From: Flavobacteriales bacterium
GTDB lineage: Bacteria; Bacteroidota; Bacteroidia; UBA10329
Assembly: GCA_021739695.1 (NCBI GenBank)
Contig: JAIPBM010000002.1
Location: 170,869 to 234,868, forward strand
DNA: 64,000 nucleotides
Reading direction: 5' to 3'
In this document: in pieces, positions 25,029-33,625 of the stretch
Layout of the letters: the number at the start of each line of letters is the position of its first letter
How positions within the stretch are numbered: the stretch's first letter is position 1
Position numbers and translations under genes: made by a program
Notes under the pieces: model-generated
Database searches by the model: none
What the model was told of the DNA's origin: nothing
Seen by the model: the letters and a program-made list of their open reading frames with translations, nothing else

Positions 25029-27338
25029 ATGAAACGAATTTTCATTTTTCTTTTTCTTCTTTCTCCATTTTTCCTCTTCTCACAGGAGAACAACAGCGCG
25101 AGCAAGTTTGCACAACTAGGACAAGAATTACCGACACCGAATGTTTATCGAACAGCAAGTGGCGCTCCTGGGCATGAGTATTATCAGCAGCAGGTAGATT
25201 ATGACATGGACATTGAATTGGACGATGCCACACAGCGTTTGTACGGCACCAGCACCATCACGTACTGGAATAATTCTCCAGACGAACTGACCTATCTGTG
25301 GCTGCAATTGGATCAAAATATGCGTGCAAAAGACAGCGACACAAAAAAGATCAGCACCGCATCAATGAAGGATAAAATGGGATTTGGTGACCTCGCCAGA
25401 TTGCACAATGATTTCGATGGCGGCTTTAAGATGGAATTTGTGAAAGACGCTGCTGGAAGCGAGCTTCCTTACACAATTGTGAACACTATGATGCGAATTG
25501 ACCTTCCGAAACCGTTGAAGGCAAAAGGCAAGACAACCGTTAAACTGAAGTGGTGGTACAACATCAACGACCGCATGGAAATTGGTGGACGTTCTGGCTA
25601 TGAGTTTTTCCCAGAAGATGGAAATTACCTCTACACGATTGCGCAGTTTTTCCCACGACTTTGCGTGTACAACGAAGTAGAAGGCTGGCAGCACAAGCAG
25701 TTTTTGGGAAGCGGTGAGTTTGCGCTTCCTTTCGGTGATTACAAGGTGAATATCACTGTTCCTGCCGATCACATTGTAGGAGCAACAGGCTTCTGTCAAA
25801 ACTACAGCCAGGTGTTGACAGCAACGCAAATGGAGAAGTTCAATCAAGCGAAAACTGCCACCGAACCGGTAATTATCGTTACGCAGAAAGACGCGGAAGA
25901 GAACGAGAAGGAAGGAACGAAAGAGAAGAAAACATGGACGTATAAAGCCACAAATGTTCGAGATTTCGCTTTTGCGTCTTCACGTAAGTTCATTTGGGAT
26001 GCCATGGGAGTTGATATCGCTGGTAAAAAGGTGATGGCCATGAGTTATTATCCGAAGGAAGGAAATCCGCTTTGGGAGCAATATTCTACAAGAGTTGTAG
26101 CGCACACACTCAGAACCTACAGCAAATACACCATCGATTATCCTTATCCAGTGGCGATTTCGGTTCATGCAGACCAGATTGGAATGGAGTATCCGATGAT
26201 CTGTTTCAACTTCGGAAGACCCGAGAAAGATGGAACCTACACCGACAACACCAAGAATCGAATGATCGGTGTGATCACGCACGAAGTAGGTCATAACTTC
26301 TTCCCGATGATCATCAATTCGGACGAGCGCCAATGGACATGGATGGACGAAGGCTTGAATTCGTTTGTGGAATATCTTACCGAAATTGAATGGGACAAGG
26401 ATTTCCCAGCACGTAGAGGCCCAGCACCGAATATTGTCGATTACATGAAAGGCGATAAGAATGGAATGGTGCCGATCATGACCAATAGCGAAAGCATTCT
26501 TCAGTTCGGGAATAACGCTTACGGAAAGCCAGCTACCGCTTTGAATATTCTTCGTGAGACCGTTCTTGGCCGTGAATTGTTCGATTATGCTTTCAAGGAA
26601 TATGCAAGACGTTGGGCGTTCAAACACCCATCACCAGCAGACCTTTTTCGCACAATGGAAGATGCTTCGGGCGTTGATCTCGATTGGTTCTGGAGAGGTT
26701 GGTTCTATACTACCGATCATGTAGACCAAAGTTTGGATGCGGTGAAATGGTATAAGCCTGACACACAGAATCCAAGCGTTGAGAAGCCTATCGCCAAGAA
26801 GAAAGATGAGGCTAAAGAGCAATATATTAGCGATATCCGCAACAAGGATGCCTATAAAAGCGTGGTGGAAAAAGACGCGAAAGCACGCGATTTCTACAAT
26901 AATGAGTATGACCCGTTCAAATGGACGATTCTTGACAGTGAAGATTACGACCGCTACGTGGCTCGGTTGGATGATGAGGAAAAGGCGCTCGTCAACTCAA
27001 ATCTGAATTATTACCAGATTGATATTTCATCTCCAGGTGAATTGCTGATGCCTGTAATTCTTGAATTGGAATTCACTGACGGAACGAAGGAAACACACCG
27101 AATTCCTGCCGAGATCTGGAAGACCAACGATAAGAATGTGAGCAAGGTTTTCTTCTCGGAGAAAGAACTCGTTCGTGTGGTGCTTGACCCAACTTTGGAA
27201 ACAGCAGATATCGATAGAAGCAATAACTATTGGCCGCCAAAGCAAGAGCCAACACGATTTGAGCTTTTCAAAGGCAGCGATCGCCCTTCGGAGAATCCAA
27301 TGCAACGGGCCAAACGTGCTGCCGCAAAGGGTAAGTAA
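25029..27338 (+). CDS. Secreted M1 family metallopeptidase (large form)
   Basis: This 769-residue protein starts at ATG 25029 with a classical signal peptide (MKRIFIFLFLL..., ending LFSQ). The zinc site is H418-E419-x-x-H422 plus E441 (WMDEG), HEXXH-x18-E, with QIGMEYPMI upstream. A charged region (about 585-645) separates the catalytic part from a C-terminal domain. In Bacteroidota such M1 genes often neighbour DUF6702 genes. Here the DUF6702 gene is 2.3 kb away, separated by hipBA and a Gre-like gene. The stop codon directly abuts the hipA stop on the other strand. Confidence 0.9.
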   Translation: MKRIFIFLFLLSPFFLFSQENNSASKFAQLGQELPTPNVYRTASGAPGHEYYQQQVDYDMDIELDDATQRLYGTSTITYWNNSPDELTYLWLQLDQNMRAKDSDTKKISTASMKDKMGFGDLARLHNDFDGGFKMEFVKDAAGSELPYTIVNTMMRIDLPKPLKAKGKTTVKLKWWYNINDRMEIGGRSGYEFFPEDGNYLYTIAQFFPRLCVYNEVEGWQHKQFLGSGEFALPFGDYKVNITVPADHIVGATGFCQNYSQVLTATQMEKFNQAKTATEPVIIVTQKDAEENEKEGTKEKKTWTYKATNVRDFAFASSRKFIWDAMGVDIAGKKVMAMSYYPKEGNPLWEQYSTRVVAHTLRTYSKYTIDYPYPVAISVHADQIGMEYPMICFNFGRPEKDGTYTDNTKNRMIGVITHEVGHNFFPMIINSDERQWTWMDEGLNSFVEYLTEIEWDKDFPARRGPAPNIVDYMKGDKNGMVPIMTNSESILQFGNNAYGKPATALNILRETVLGRELFDYAFKEYARRWAFKHPSPADLFRTMEDASGVDLDWFWRGWFYTTDHVDQSLDAVKWYKPDTQNPSVEKPIAKKKDEAKEQYISDIRNKDAYKSVVEKDAKARDFYNNEYDPFKWTILDSEDYDRYVARLDDEEKALVNSNLNYYQIDISSPGELLMPVILELEFTDGTKETHRIPAEIWKTNDKNVSKVFFSEKELVRVVLDPTLETADIDRSNNYWPPKQEPTRFELFKGSDRPSENPMQRAKRAAAKGK

Positions 27339-28625
27339 TTAGGGGTTGATCAAGTTACCGATGGCGGAAGCCTGATTTTCTGGAATTCCTGCTTGTTCTG
27401 CAAATCCGTTCCACTTGGCCGCGGCTTCGTGAACAGCCGATATGATCTCCAGCGGTTTCTTGATGTTCATTTCGCTGGCCACTTTCAATAGGTCTCCTCG
27501 ATAGATGTTCTCGCGTTTTCCGTTCACGGCCATTTGATGCTGTTTTAGCCAACGATTTTCCGGATGGTAAGCGTAGGTCACATCATACGCTGGCGAAAGC
27601 CGCCATTCGCCACGCTTGTCCATCAGGAATGAAATGTTCTTCGTGTGGTCATCACAATTAAAAGAGATGACGTTGAACGCCATTCTACGGAACAATTCTT
27701 CTGCATCAGGATAGGGCAATCGTAGCTGTCGCATTACCTGAAATGCCTGTTCGTATGAATACACATTGGGCATATTGTAATCGAAATGCGCGATGCCGCA
27801 CAGCGTCTGCATGTGTAGTTTTTCGTTACCTACGCGGTCAAATCGTTTCGTCATAAAATGTGCTCGACCATGTTCTTCAAGCAATCGGCATTCCATCATC
27901 TTGATGCCACTTTCTTTTGCCATGAGGTGATACGCAAATTCAATGCGTCCGTAACCTTGCGGGTCGCCTAATAGATCATTGTTCACACCATCGAATTTGA
28001 TGATCCAATAATCGAAGCCTTCGGAATGCTGCGCCTGACCAGAACGAACATCTCCCGTTTCTGGATTGAAAGCAATCACGGCCTTTGCGCGTGCACCGCC
28101 AGCGGAAGTTCCTACACGGATAATGTCTTCGATGCCGTGATTTTCTGGCTTCTCCAAATTGGTTTCGAGGGAATTCCGTTGATGAAGGATGTCGCTTGCC
28201 AATCGCACCAGTTCGTCTACTTGAAGCGGTTCTGAAGGTTTATCGTAACGCGCTAAAGATGGCTTGAACTCCAATGCGCCCATTCCGCGCGCACCGATGT
28301 AGCACAGCTTTTCTATCGGGTTCATGCTTTGAACCGTGCGACCTTTTCGGGCCAACCATTCTTCAATCAGTCGGTTACCGAACTTATCGGGAAGACTATC
28401 GGCCAAAAGCCCAGGCAAACCCTGGAATGTTTCGGTATTGAGCCTAGGGAATGAGAAGATTCGCTTACCGTTCTGTGCCTCAGCCAAAGGCATTTTTAGC
28501 GGGGAAATGTCGAGATCCAATTTCAGGAAATCGGGCTCGAATTCGAAAACACCATGATTGGTGAGTTCATTCCATGCCACGGCTCCAACACGGATACCCC
28601 AAAGATTTACCTCGGCTACTACCAT
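27339..28625 (-). CDS. hipA: HipA-family serine/threonine kinase toxin
   Basis: This 428-residue protein has the HipA N-terminal fold and kinase domain: a glycine-rich loop VGTSAGGARAK (171-181), the catalytic/metal segment NCDDHTKN (323-330) and SPAYDV (344-349). E. coli HipA phosphorylates glutamyl-tRNA synthetase and causes growth arrest; other HipA types have other targets. It follows its antitoxin gene with a 7-nt overlap, the usual hipBA order. All kinase motifs look intact, so it is likely functional. Confidence 0.9.
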   Translation of the reverse strand: MVVAEVNLWGIRVGAVAWNELTNHGVFEFEPDFLKLDLDISPLKMPLAEAQNGKRIFSFPRLNTETFQGLPGLLADSLPDKFGNRLIEEWLARKGRTVQSMNPIEKLCYIGARGMGALEFKPSLARYDKPSEPLQVDELVRLASDILHQRNSLETNLEKPENHGIEDIIRVGTSAGGARAKAVIAFNPETGDVRSGQAQHSEGFDYWIIKFDGVNNDLLGDPQGYGRIEFAYHLMAKESGIKMMECRLLEEHGRAHFMTKRFDRVGNEKLHMQTLCGIAHFDYNMPNVYSYEQAFQVMRQLRLPYPDAEELFRRMAFNVISFNCDDHTKNISFLMDKRGEWRLSPAYDVTYAYHPENRWLKQHQMAVNGKRENIYRGDLLKVASEMNIKKPLEIISAVHEAAAKWNGFAEQAGIPENQASAIGNLINP

Positions 28626-28939
28626 TCTGAAGTTCCTTTATCGGAGGTATGACGTTTGCCTGAAGCGCGGTAGCGTTGAGGTTTTTGTTCCTTCAATAAT
28701 TGAAGCGGACTGATTTCTGGCGTTACCTGTTGAAATGTCTCAAGCAGGTCCAATCGGTTCAGCGCACGAAGCAATTGCACCAAGGTGAGCAGCGAAATAG
28801 CTTGCCCTTTTTCGATGCGACTGATGGTGGCACGACCTAGCCCCGAACGCTCCGCGAGTTGTTCTTGCGTGATGTTTTGGTTGAGACGTAGTTGGCGCAA
28901 CTGTGAACAGATGTGGTTCACAATAGCATTGTCACTCAT
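28619..28939 (-). CDS. hipB: HipB-like XRE-family antitoxin
   Basis: This 106-residue protein (from ATG 28939) has an N-terminal XRE helix-turn-helix with the recognition region QEQLAERSGLGRATISRIEKG and a 45-residue tail that would contact HipA. An upstream in-frame ATG at 28975 would add 12 residues (MYQNKHINDWSS), but it lies inside a perfect 7-bp inverted repeat, so I prefer 28939. HipB represses its own operon and neutralises the toxin. The stop overlaps the hipA start. Confidence 0.85.
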   Translation of the reverse strand: MSDNAIVNHICSQLRQLRLNQNITQEQLAERSGLGRATISRIEKGQAISLLTLVQLLRALNRLDLLETFQQVTPEISPLQLLKEQKPQRYRASGKRHTSDKGTSEW

Positions 28940-28952
28940 CGATGACCAATCA

Positions 28953-28978
28953 TTTATGTGCTTATTTTGATACATAAA
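28953..28978 (-). promoter_or_regulatory. Candidate HipB operator (TTTATGT-N12-ACATAAA)
   Basis: A perfect inverted repeat, TTTATGT (28953-28959) and ACATAAA (28972-28978), with a 12-nt spacer sits just upstream of the chosen hipB start. Spacing of half-sites over about two helical turns fits a dimeric XRE repressor. Binding is inferred only. Confidence 0.45.
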
Positions 28979-29013
28979 GGCTGTTTTTGGTGATTAACGC
29001 ATCTAATTTGAAA

Positions 29014-29045
29014 CAAAGATATATTAATTTATCTGTGTGTCAATA
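29014..29045 (-). promoter_or_regulatory. hipBA promoter with overlapping palindrome
   Basis: On the minus strand, TATTG (29045-29041) and TATCTTTG (29021-29014) are separated by 19 nt, matching the Bacteroidota -33 TTTG / -7 TAnnTTTG promoter. A 16-bp near-palindrome, GATATATTAATTTATC (29018-29033, one mismatched pair), lies across the -7 and spacer and may be another repressor site. Confidence 0.55.
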
Positions 29046-29151
29046 ACATCACGATAAAGCCTATTAGCGACAATAAAGTATCATAAACGTCACAAAAAGA
29101 ACAAAAGATTCCTTTCGACATGAAAAACTGCAAAGCGATTAACTTCGGTGC

Positions 29152-29595
29152 GTGAAACAGGGAATCTACAATCGTTGTTGGGAAATAGCTTCTGAAAAGG
29201 CGAACTCCTTGGAAGCGGAAATGGCATCCATGCGCCAAGCCGTGCAGACAGAAAGCAAAAGCACTGCTGGAGATAAGCACGAAACGGGTCGTGCTATGAT
29301 TCATTTGGAACAGGAAAAACTGCACCAGCAATTAGCAGAAGCACAGCAATTGCTTGCGGAACTCGAACAGATAAAACCAGATCAACCTTGCGAAACCGTT
29401 CAGAAAGGAGCGTTAGTGAAAACCAATCGCACCACATTTTATATTGCTATAGGTTTGGGTAAGATCAACACGGACGAAAAGGACATTTTCGTGGTTTCTT
29501 CGCAATCGCCCATCGGAAAACAGATGTTGGGAAAACGTTTGGGAGAAAGCTTCAACATGAATGGAACGGAATATGTAATCACTTCTGTAGAATAA
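29152..29595 (+). CDS. GreA/GreB C-terminal-like protein with N-terminal coiled coil
   Basis: This 147-residue protein starts at GTG 29152. A charged helical region (about 1-80) with repeated Glu/Gln/Leu suggests a coiled coil. The C-terminal part (about 85-147) resembles the FKBP-like Gre domain: GALVKT, SSQSPIGKQMLGKRLGESF. Gre factors rescue backtracked RNA polymerase; this short form lacks the acidic tip I would expect of GreA, so it may be a Gre-fold regulator. It is divergent from hipBA and abuts the DUF6702 gene. Confidence 0.65.
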   Translation: MKQGIYNRCWEIASEKANSLEAEMASMRQAVQTESKSTAGDKHETGRAMIHLEQEKLHQQLAEAQQLLAELEQIKPDQPCETVQKGALVKTNRTTFYIAIGLGKINTDEKDIFVVSSQSPIGKQMLGKRLGESFNMNGTEYVITSVE

Positions 29596-30081
29596 ATGAA
29601 AACGGGCTTCCTTTCCATAATGTTTCTGTTGTTCTCTGCGCACGAGTTCCACCTGTCATTAACGGAAATCAATCATAATTCGGATAAAAAATCACTAGAA
29701 ATCGCAGTGAAATTATTTACCGATGATCTGACGATTGCATTGAAACAAGCTGGCGCTCCGGCCAAGATGGAGCTGGGAACAGAGGCAGAACCACCTCAAG
29801 CCAATGAGTTGATTGAGAATTACCTGAAGCAGCATTTTCAACTAACAGTAAACGGGAAACAAGCAGTGATCCTTTACCTCGGTAAAGAAGCCGAATTGGA
29901 CGCCACTTGGTGCTATTTGGAAGTTAAGAACGTAGCAAAAGTCGAGTCGTTAGAAGTACAGAATTCGTGCATGATTGAGGCATTTGATGATGAGACCAAC
30001 ATGATCAACCTCAACATCAACGGGCGGAAGAAAAGTGGGCTCGCAAGAAAAGGAAGCACGAAGTTGAAATTCGAGTTTTAA
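29596..30081 (+). CDS. DUF6702 family protein
   Basis: This 161-residue protein has a hydrophobic N-terminus (signal-like, residues 1-13), then HEFHLSLTEINHN, a typical opening for the DUF6702 family of Bacteroidota, and alternating strands. Function is unknown; relatives usually sit near M1 peptidase genes, and an M1 gene is 2.3 kb upstream. The ATG follows the preceding stop without a gap. It is convergent with the HAD gene, with only 4 nt between the stop codons. Confidence 0.75.
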   Translation: MKTGFLSIMFLLFSAHEFHLSLTEINHNSDKKSLEIAVKLFTDDLTIALKQAGAPAKMELGTEAEPPQANELIENYLKQHFQLTVNGKQAVILYLGKEAELDATWCYLEVKNVAKVESLEVQNSCMIEAFDDETNMINLNINGRKKSGLARKGSTKLKFEF

Positions 30082-30085
30082 GCAA

Positions 30086-30688
30086 TCAATCTTCAAACTC
30101 CCGGAAGTGCGGATGCGTGGCAATGGCAAGCATTTGATTGTCGCCATGATCGTTTCCGTAAGCATAGACTTCCGAATATGTTTCCAGTTCCAAGTGCTGC
30201 TTGATTCGATTCACTTTTTCTTTCCCTCGGCAGTTAGGTTTTGAAAGCTGTCCAGTGTAAACACCGTTTTTCAATTCCATTTCCGTGCAGAGTATTTCCA
30301 AACCCATTTCTCTGGCCCAATCACCAAGCCAAGCATCGCAACTGGCCGTTACCACAATAATTCGGTGACCATTTTCTTTGTGCCATTCGACCTTTTCAAT
30401 TGCCTTTGGGAATAGGATTGTGGGAATCACTTCTTTGGTGAATCGCTTTCGTGCATCTGTCATCTGAGCTTCAGTCCAACCCTTATAGAAACCTCTTAAT
30501 GCTTTCACTTTGGTGAAGTGGCTTTTCACCAGCCCCAATTTCCAACCAGCAAACGTTGCAAACCCCATCACCATTCGGAACATGAAAACAGGCGTTCCAT
30601 GTGTGAATTTCATAAAAGCCACGAACGAATCTTTGCGCGAAATGGTACCGTCAAAATCGAACAACGCAAGTGTTTTGCTTTCGCTCAT
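30086..30688 (-). CDS. HAD-IB family phosphatase of the arabinofuranose-lipid pathway
   Basis: This 200-residue HAD hydrolase has DFDGT (11-15), TAS (114-116), a lysine in RGKEK (K156) and GNDHGD (178-183), the full HAD motif set of the SerB-like IB group. In this operon it most likely removes the 5-phosphate of polyprenylphosphoryl-5-phosphoribose, the step catalysed in mycobacteria by a different phosphatase. The ATG at 30688 shares one base with the preceding stop (TGATG). Confidence 0.8.
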   Translation of the reverse strand: MSESKTLALFDFDGTISRKDSFVAFMKFTHGTPVFMFRMVMGFATFAGWKLGLVKSHFTKVKALRGFYKGWTEAQMTDARKRFTKEVIPTILFPKAIEKVEWHKENGHRIIVVTASCDAWLGDWAREMGLEILCTEMELKNGVYTGQLSKPNCRGKEKVNRIKQHLELETYSEVYAYGNDHGDNQMLAIATHPHFREFED

Positions 30689-31380
30689 CACAGGCTCATT
30701 TTCTTAAATATGAACTCGGGGATATTTCGAATAATGAGCATGATCCATCGCCACATCCACAGTACATAAATGGTGTTCTTGTGAGATTTGTAGCCTCTAA
30801 AAATGGCCTTGGCTACTTGCTCAGGCGAAGCCGTAACAATTCCCGGTGTTGGCTTGTGTGCCTTCATTTTGGTATCCACGTAACCGGGTTTCACCGTCAT
30901 GACATGCACGCCTTTATCTGCCAAATAATTCCGAAGTCCGTCCAAATAAGCGGTCACACCAGCCTTGGCGCTTCCGTAAACGTAGTTTGAACCTCGTCCG
31001 CGCTCGCCCGCAACGGACGAAATACCGATGATGGTTCCTGTACCACGTTCAGCCATGGCTTTGCTCAGGTGCCCAAGAATGGAAACCACTCCTGAATAGT
31101 TGACCAACGTGCTTTGCAGTGATTCTTGAGGCGAATTGAACGATTCATCACCTTCAATCAATGAACCAAATGCGACAACAACCACATCCGGAATCGTCTT
31201 CAGGTTTTTCACGAATGCGAGGTGCGAGTCAAAATCGATTGCATCAAAGGCCAATTCAGATTCATTCGTGGGTTTGCGAACAGCCAACATTAAATCAAAA
31301 CCATTTGCTTTGAACTCGGCAGCAATTGCCTTGGCCATATCGCTGTTAGCACCTAAAATCAGTATTGTTTTGTTGCTCAT
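30688..31380 (-). CDS. DprE2-like SDR (polyprenylphosphoryl-2-keto-ribose reductase)
   Basis: This 230-residue classical SDR has a DprE2-type nucleotide loop GANSDMA (10-16), catalytic S121/S122 and YGSAK (Y135, K139), and the stretch SSVAGERGRGSNYVYGSAK that closely resembles DprE2. DprE2 reduces the 2-keto intermediate made by DprE1 to polyprenylphosphoryl-arabinofuranose using NADH. A hydrophobic C-terminus (WMWRWIMLIIRNIPEFIF) may hold it at the membrane. It overlaps the DprE1-like gene by 4 nt. Confidence 0.85.
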   Translation of the reverse strand: MSNKTILILGANSDMAKAIAAEFKANGFDLMLAVRKPTNESELAFDAIDFDSHLAFVKNLKTIPDVVVVAFGSLIEGDESFNSPQESLQSTLVNYSGVVSILGHLSKAMAERGTGTIIGISSVAGERGRGSNYVYGSAKAGVTAYLDGLRNYLADKGVHVMTVKPGYVDTKMKAHKPTPGIVTASPEQVAKAIFRGYKSHKNTIYVLWMWRWIMLIIRNIPEFIFKKMSL

Positions 31381-32705
31381 GTAATTCCTAATCTGTCGGA
31401 TTGTAAAGAACGGAATTTGCCATTCGGGTCTATTTCTGATAACAATTGCTTGAACTGCGGGAGTTTCGGATAACTCGATTCAAAGAATTCCCGCTTCATT
31501 CGTGAATCCTTCGCTAGGTAGGAACGGCCGTTCATGTCCATCACCATATCGTCCAGTCGGTTCATCAATTCAAGCGACTTCCTATTTATAGGAAAGTCAA
31601 GCGCCAGTTGCAGTCCTCGTTTTGGGAATGAAAGCCAACCTTCGTTCTGTTCCCCGAAGAGTTTGAGCACAGCCAAAAACGAGCTCTCTCCCGACTTCAC
31701 GATCTCCTGCATGATGCGGTTCATTCCTTCTCGAGCCCCTTCCATCGGTATCACAAATTGGTACTGGGCAAAGCCGTTTGAGCCATAGAGTCGGTTCCAC
31801 TTGTTGGCAATGTCCAAGGGATAGAAATAAGGCTCAAAACCAACAATGGCTGTGCTGTCTTTCCTTCGAACCTTGCCATAATACAAGGCATTGAAGGCCT
31901 TCACGGTCCATTTATTCAAAGTCCAATTCGGAAGGTTGAATGGGAGCCCAATGATCGGGCTGGGAGTTTTATAACGGGATAGATCATCCGCGACCTCTGC
32001 CTTGTTTGCGTGTTCTCCGAGATACAGAAGTGATCGCCCGAGGTTCTTGCCACTCGTTCCGCAATCGATCCAAGCCACTGAATAGGTGTAGTTTTCGTGT
32101 TCTAGCAAATTCGTGATAACCTTATCCAGATTTTCGCACTTAATGGTGCGGTTCACAATTTTGGATGTTTCAATCTTCTTCAGTTGAAATGATGCTTCAA
32201 GGATGAAGCCAGTCAAACCCATTCCGCCACAGGTCGCCCAGAAAAGTTCGGGATTCTCGGTTCGGCTGCATTTCTTCACCGAGCCATCGGCCATCATCAA
32301 ATTGAACCACAGCAAATGCTGCGAAAAACATCCATCAACATGATGATTCTTGCCATGAATATCAGCGGCAATGGCGCCTCCGACCGTGATGAATTTAGTG
32401 CCTGGAGTAACCGGCAGAAAATAACCTCTCGGCACAATCTCATCCAAAATTACATTCAGCATTTTGCCCGACTGGCACGTGTATATGCCGTTCTCAGAAT
32501 CAAAGATCAGCGTTTGGTTAAGTTTTGCGGATTCTAGAATTGTGGAACTCAGCGATGAATCGCCATAGCTCCTACCAGCGCCTCTTGGGATGTGAATGCC
32601 AACGGATTTTTGGAGGCTTCTGACCTCATTTTCTGAGTCTGGTTTTTCTACTTCGGCTTTCGTTTTTGGGAAATTTCCCCAACCGGCCATTTCACGCTTC
32701 ATCAT
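31377..32705 (-). CDS. DprE1-like FAD-dependent polyprenylphosphoryl-ribose 2-oxidase
   Basis: This 442-residue FAD oxidoreductase has PRGAGRSYGDSS (40-51) and IAADIHGKNHH (112-122), which line up with the flavin pocket of mycobacterial DprE1 including its active-site His (H117 here). K399 in YLAKDSR corresponds to DprE1 K418. The position of the benzothiazinone-reactive Cys387 is Ala368 here (LQLALDFP). It oxidises the 2-OH of polyprenylphosphoryl-ribose. The ATG at 32705, one base after the UbiA stop, is preferred; a second ATG follows at 32702. Confidence 0.85.
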   Translation of the reverse strand: MMKREMAGWGNFPKTKAEVEKPDSENEVRSLQKSVGIHIPRGAGRSYGDSSLSSTILESAKLNQTLIFDSENGIYTCQSGKMLNVILDEIVPRGYFLPVTPGTKFITVGGAIAADIHGKNHHVDGCFSQHLLWFNLMMADGSVKKCSRTENPELFWATCGGMGLTGFILEASFQLKKIETSKIVNRTIKCENLDKVITNLLEHENYTYSVAWIDCGTSGKNLGRSLLYLGEHANKAEVADDLSRYKTPSPIIGLPFNLPNWTLNKWTVKAFNALYYGKVRRKDSTAIVGFEPYFYPLDIANKWNRLYGSNGFAQYQFVIPMEGAREGMNRIMQEIVKSGESSFLAVLKLFGEQNEGWLSFPKRGLQLALDFPINRKSLELMNRLDDMVMDMNGRSYLAKDSRMKREFFESSYPKLPQFKQLLSEIDPNGKFRSLQSDRLGIT

Positions 32706-32706
32706 T

Positions 32707-33576
32707 TTAGAAATAGAGGAGGTAACCAAAAGCGAGCAACCACAAAAGCACGATGAGTCCGGTCGGTCGGTCTTTCAAAAGAATGAGCGTTGGGCTGCCC
32801 GTATTTTCGTAAACCAAGGCCAATTGCAGGTAGCGCATCACTCCAAGAAAAACGAATAGCGAGGTCACATAAACATATGGGCTTCCAACTCTGGCAACAA
32901 CATCTGTAGAAAGCGTGTACATTATATACGCAACGATGGTGATCGCACTGAGCATCACTGTCATCACATTCACAAATTCCAAGGTGTAGCCACGAACGGC
33001 TTTCCGAACTTCAGTGCCTTCATTTTTAAGAATGAGCAGGTCATCTCTGCGTTTTCCTAACGCTAGCAACATGGCCAAAAGGAATGCCATGATATACATC
33101 CAATTTGAAATTGGAATATTAGCAATTACACCTCCTGCAAATAAGCGAATTAGGAAGCCAAGCGAAATAATAGTGATGTCGATGAGAGCAAATTGCTTGA
33201 GCCAAAGGGTGTAGAACATGTTCTGAATAAGATACAAGGCACAGGCACAGAAGAATAGTTGTCCGATGAAATGCGCACCGATCAAAGAGCCAGTGGCCAA
33301 GATTACTGCTAGCACGTACGCGTTCGAAACGCTGATTGCTCCGGATGCAATGGGGCGATGTTGTTTTTCCTTGTGAAGACGATCGGATTCCACATCCTTC
33401 AGGTCGTTAATGATATAGACCGAAGACGCTAGAAGCGAAAAGCACAGAAAACCCAAACTGAGTCCAATGGCAGAATCTCCATTCAGCGCCTGACCGAAAA
33501 ATGCTGGCAAAAAGATGAAGAGATTCTTCACCCACTGATGCACACGCATCGTCCTTAATAGATTGCTGACGGACAT
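32707..33576 (-). CDS. UbiA-family polyprenyl-phosphate phosphoribosyltransferase (DPPR synthase-like)
   Basis: This 289-residue polytopic protein has about eight helices and the UbiA aspartate motif NDLKDVESD (57-65) followed by RLHKEKQHRPIASG, as in mycobacterial Rv3806c. That enzyme transfers 5-phosphoribose from PRPP to decaprenyl phosphate, the first committed step to decaprenylphosphoryl-arabinose. It is first of a four-gene set followed by DprE1-, DprE2- and HAD-like genes, which makes this assignment stronger than a generic UbiA call. Confidence 0.85.
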   Translation of the reverse strand: MSVSNLLRTMRVHQWVKNLFIFLPAFFGQALNGDSAIGLSLGFLCFSLLASSVYIINDLKDVESDRLHKEKQHRPIASGAISVSNAYVLAVILATGSLIGAHFIGQLFFCACALYLIQNMFYTLWLKQFALIDITIISLGFLIRLFAGGVIANIPISNWMYIMAFLLAMLLALGKRRDDLLILKNEGTEVRKAVRGYTLEFVNVMTVMLSAITIVAYIMYTLSTDVVARVGSPYVYVTSLFVFLGVMRYLQLALVYENTGSPTLILLKDRPTGLIVLLWLLAFGYLLYF

Positions 33577-33625
33577 GGCTGCAATTTACGCCATTATCCA
33601 AGCATGAAAACCGCGAAGTATCGCC

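Noticed and set aside
26072..26296. Plus-strand open frame inside the second M1 peptidase gene
   Set aside because: Shadow frame of a gene with intact zinc motifs; no independent support.
29014..29033. CRISPR-like or phage attachment site
   Set aside because: Only one near-palindrome overlapping a promoter; no repeats, integrase or flanking duplication.
32706..32729. Earlier GTG-type start for the DprE1-like gene
   Set aside because: It would overlap the UbiA gene by 23 nt and add residues absent from the family; ATG 32705 is one base after the UbiA stop.
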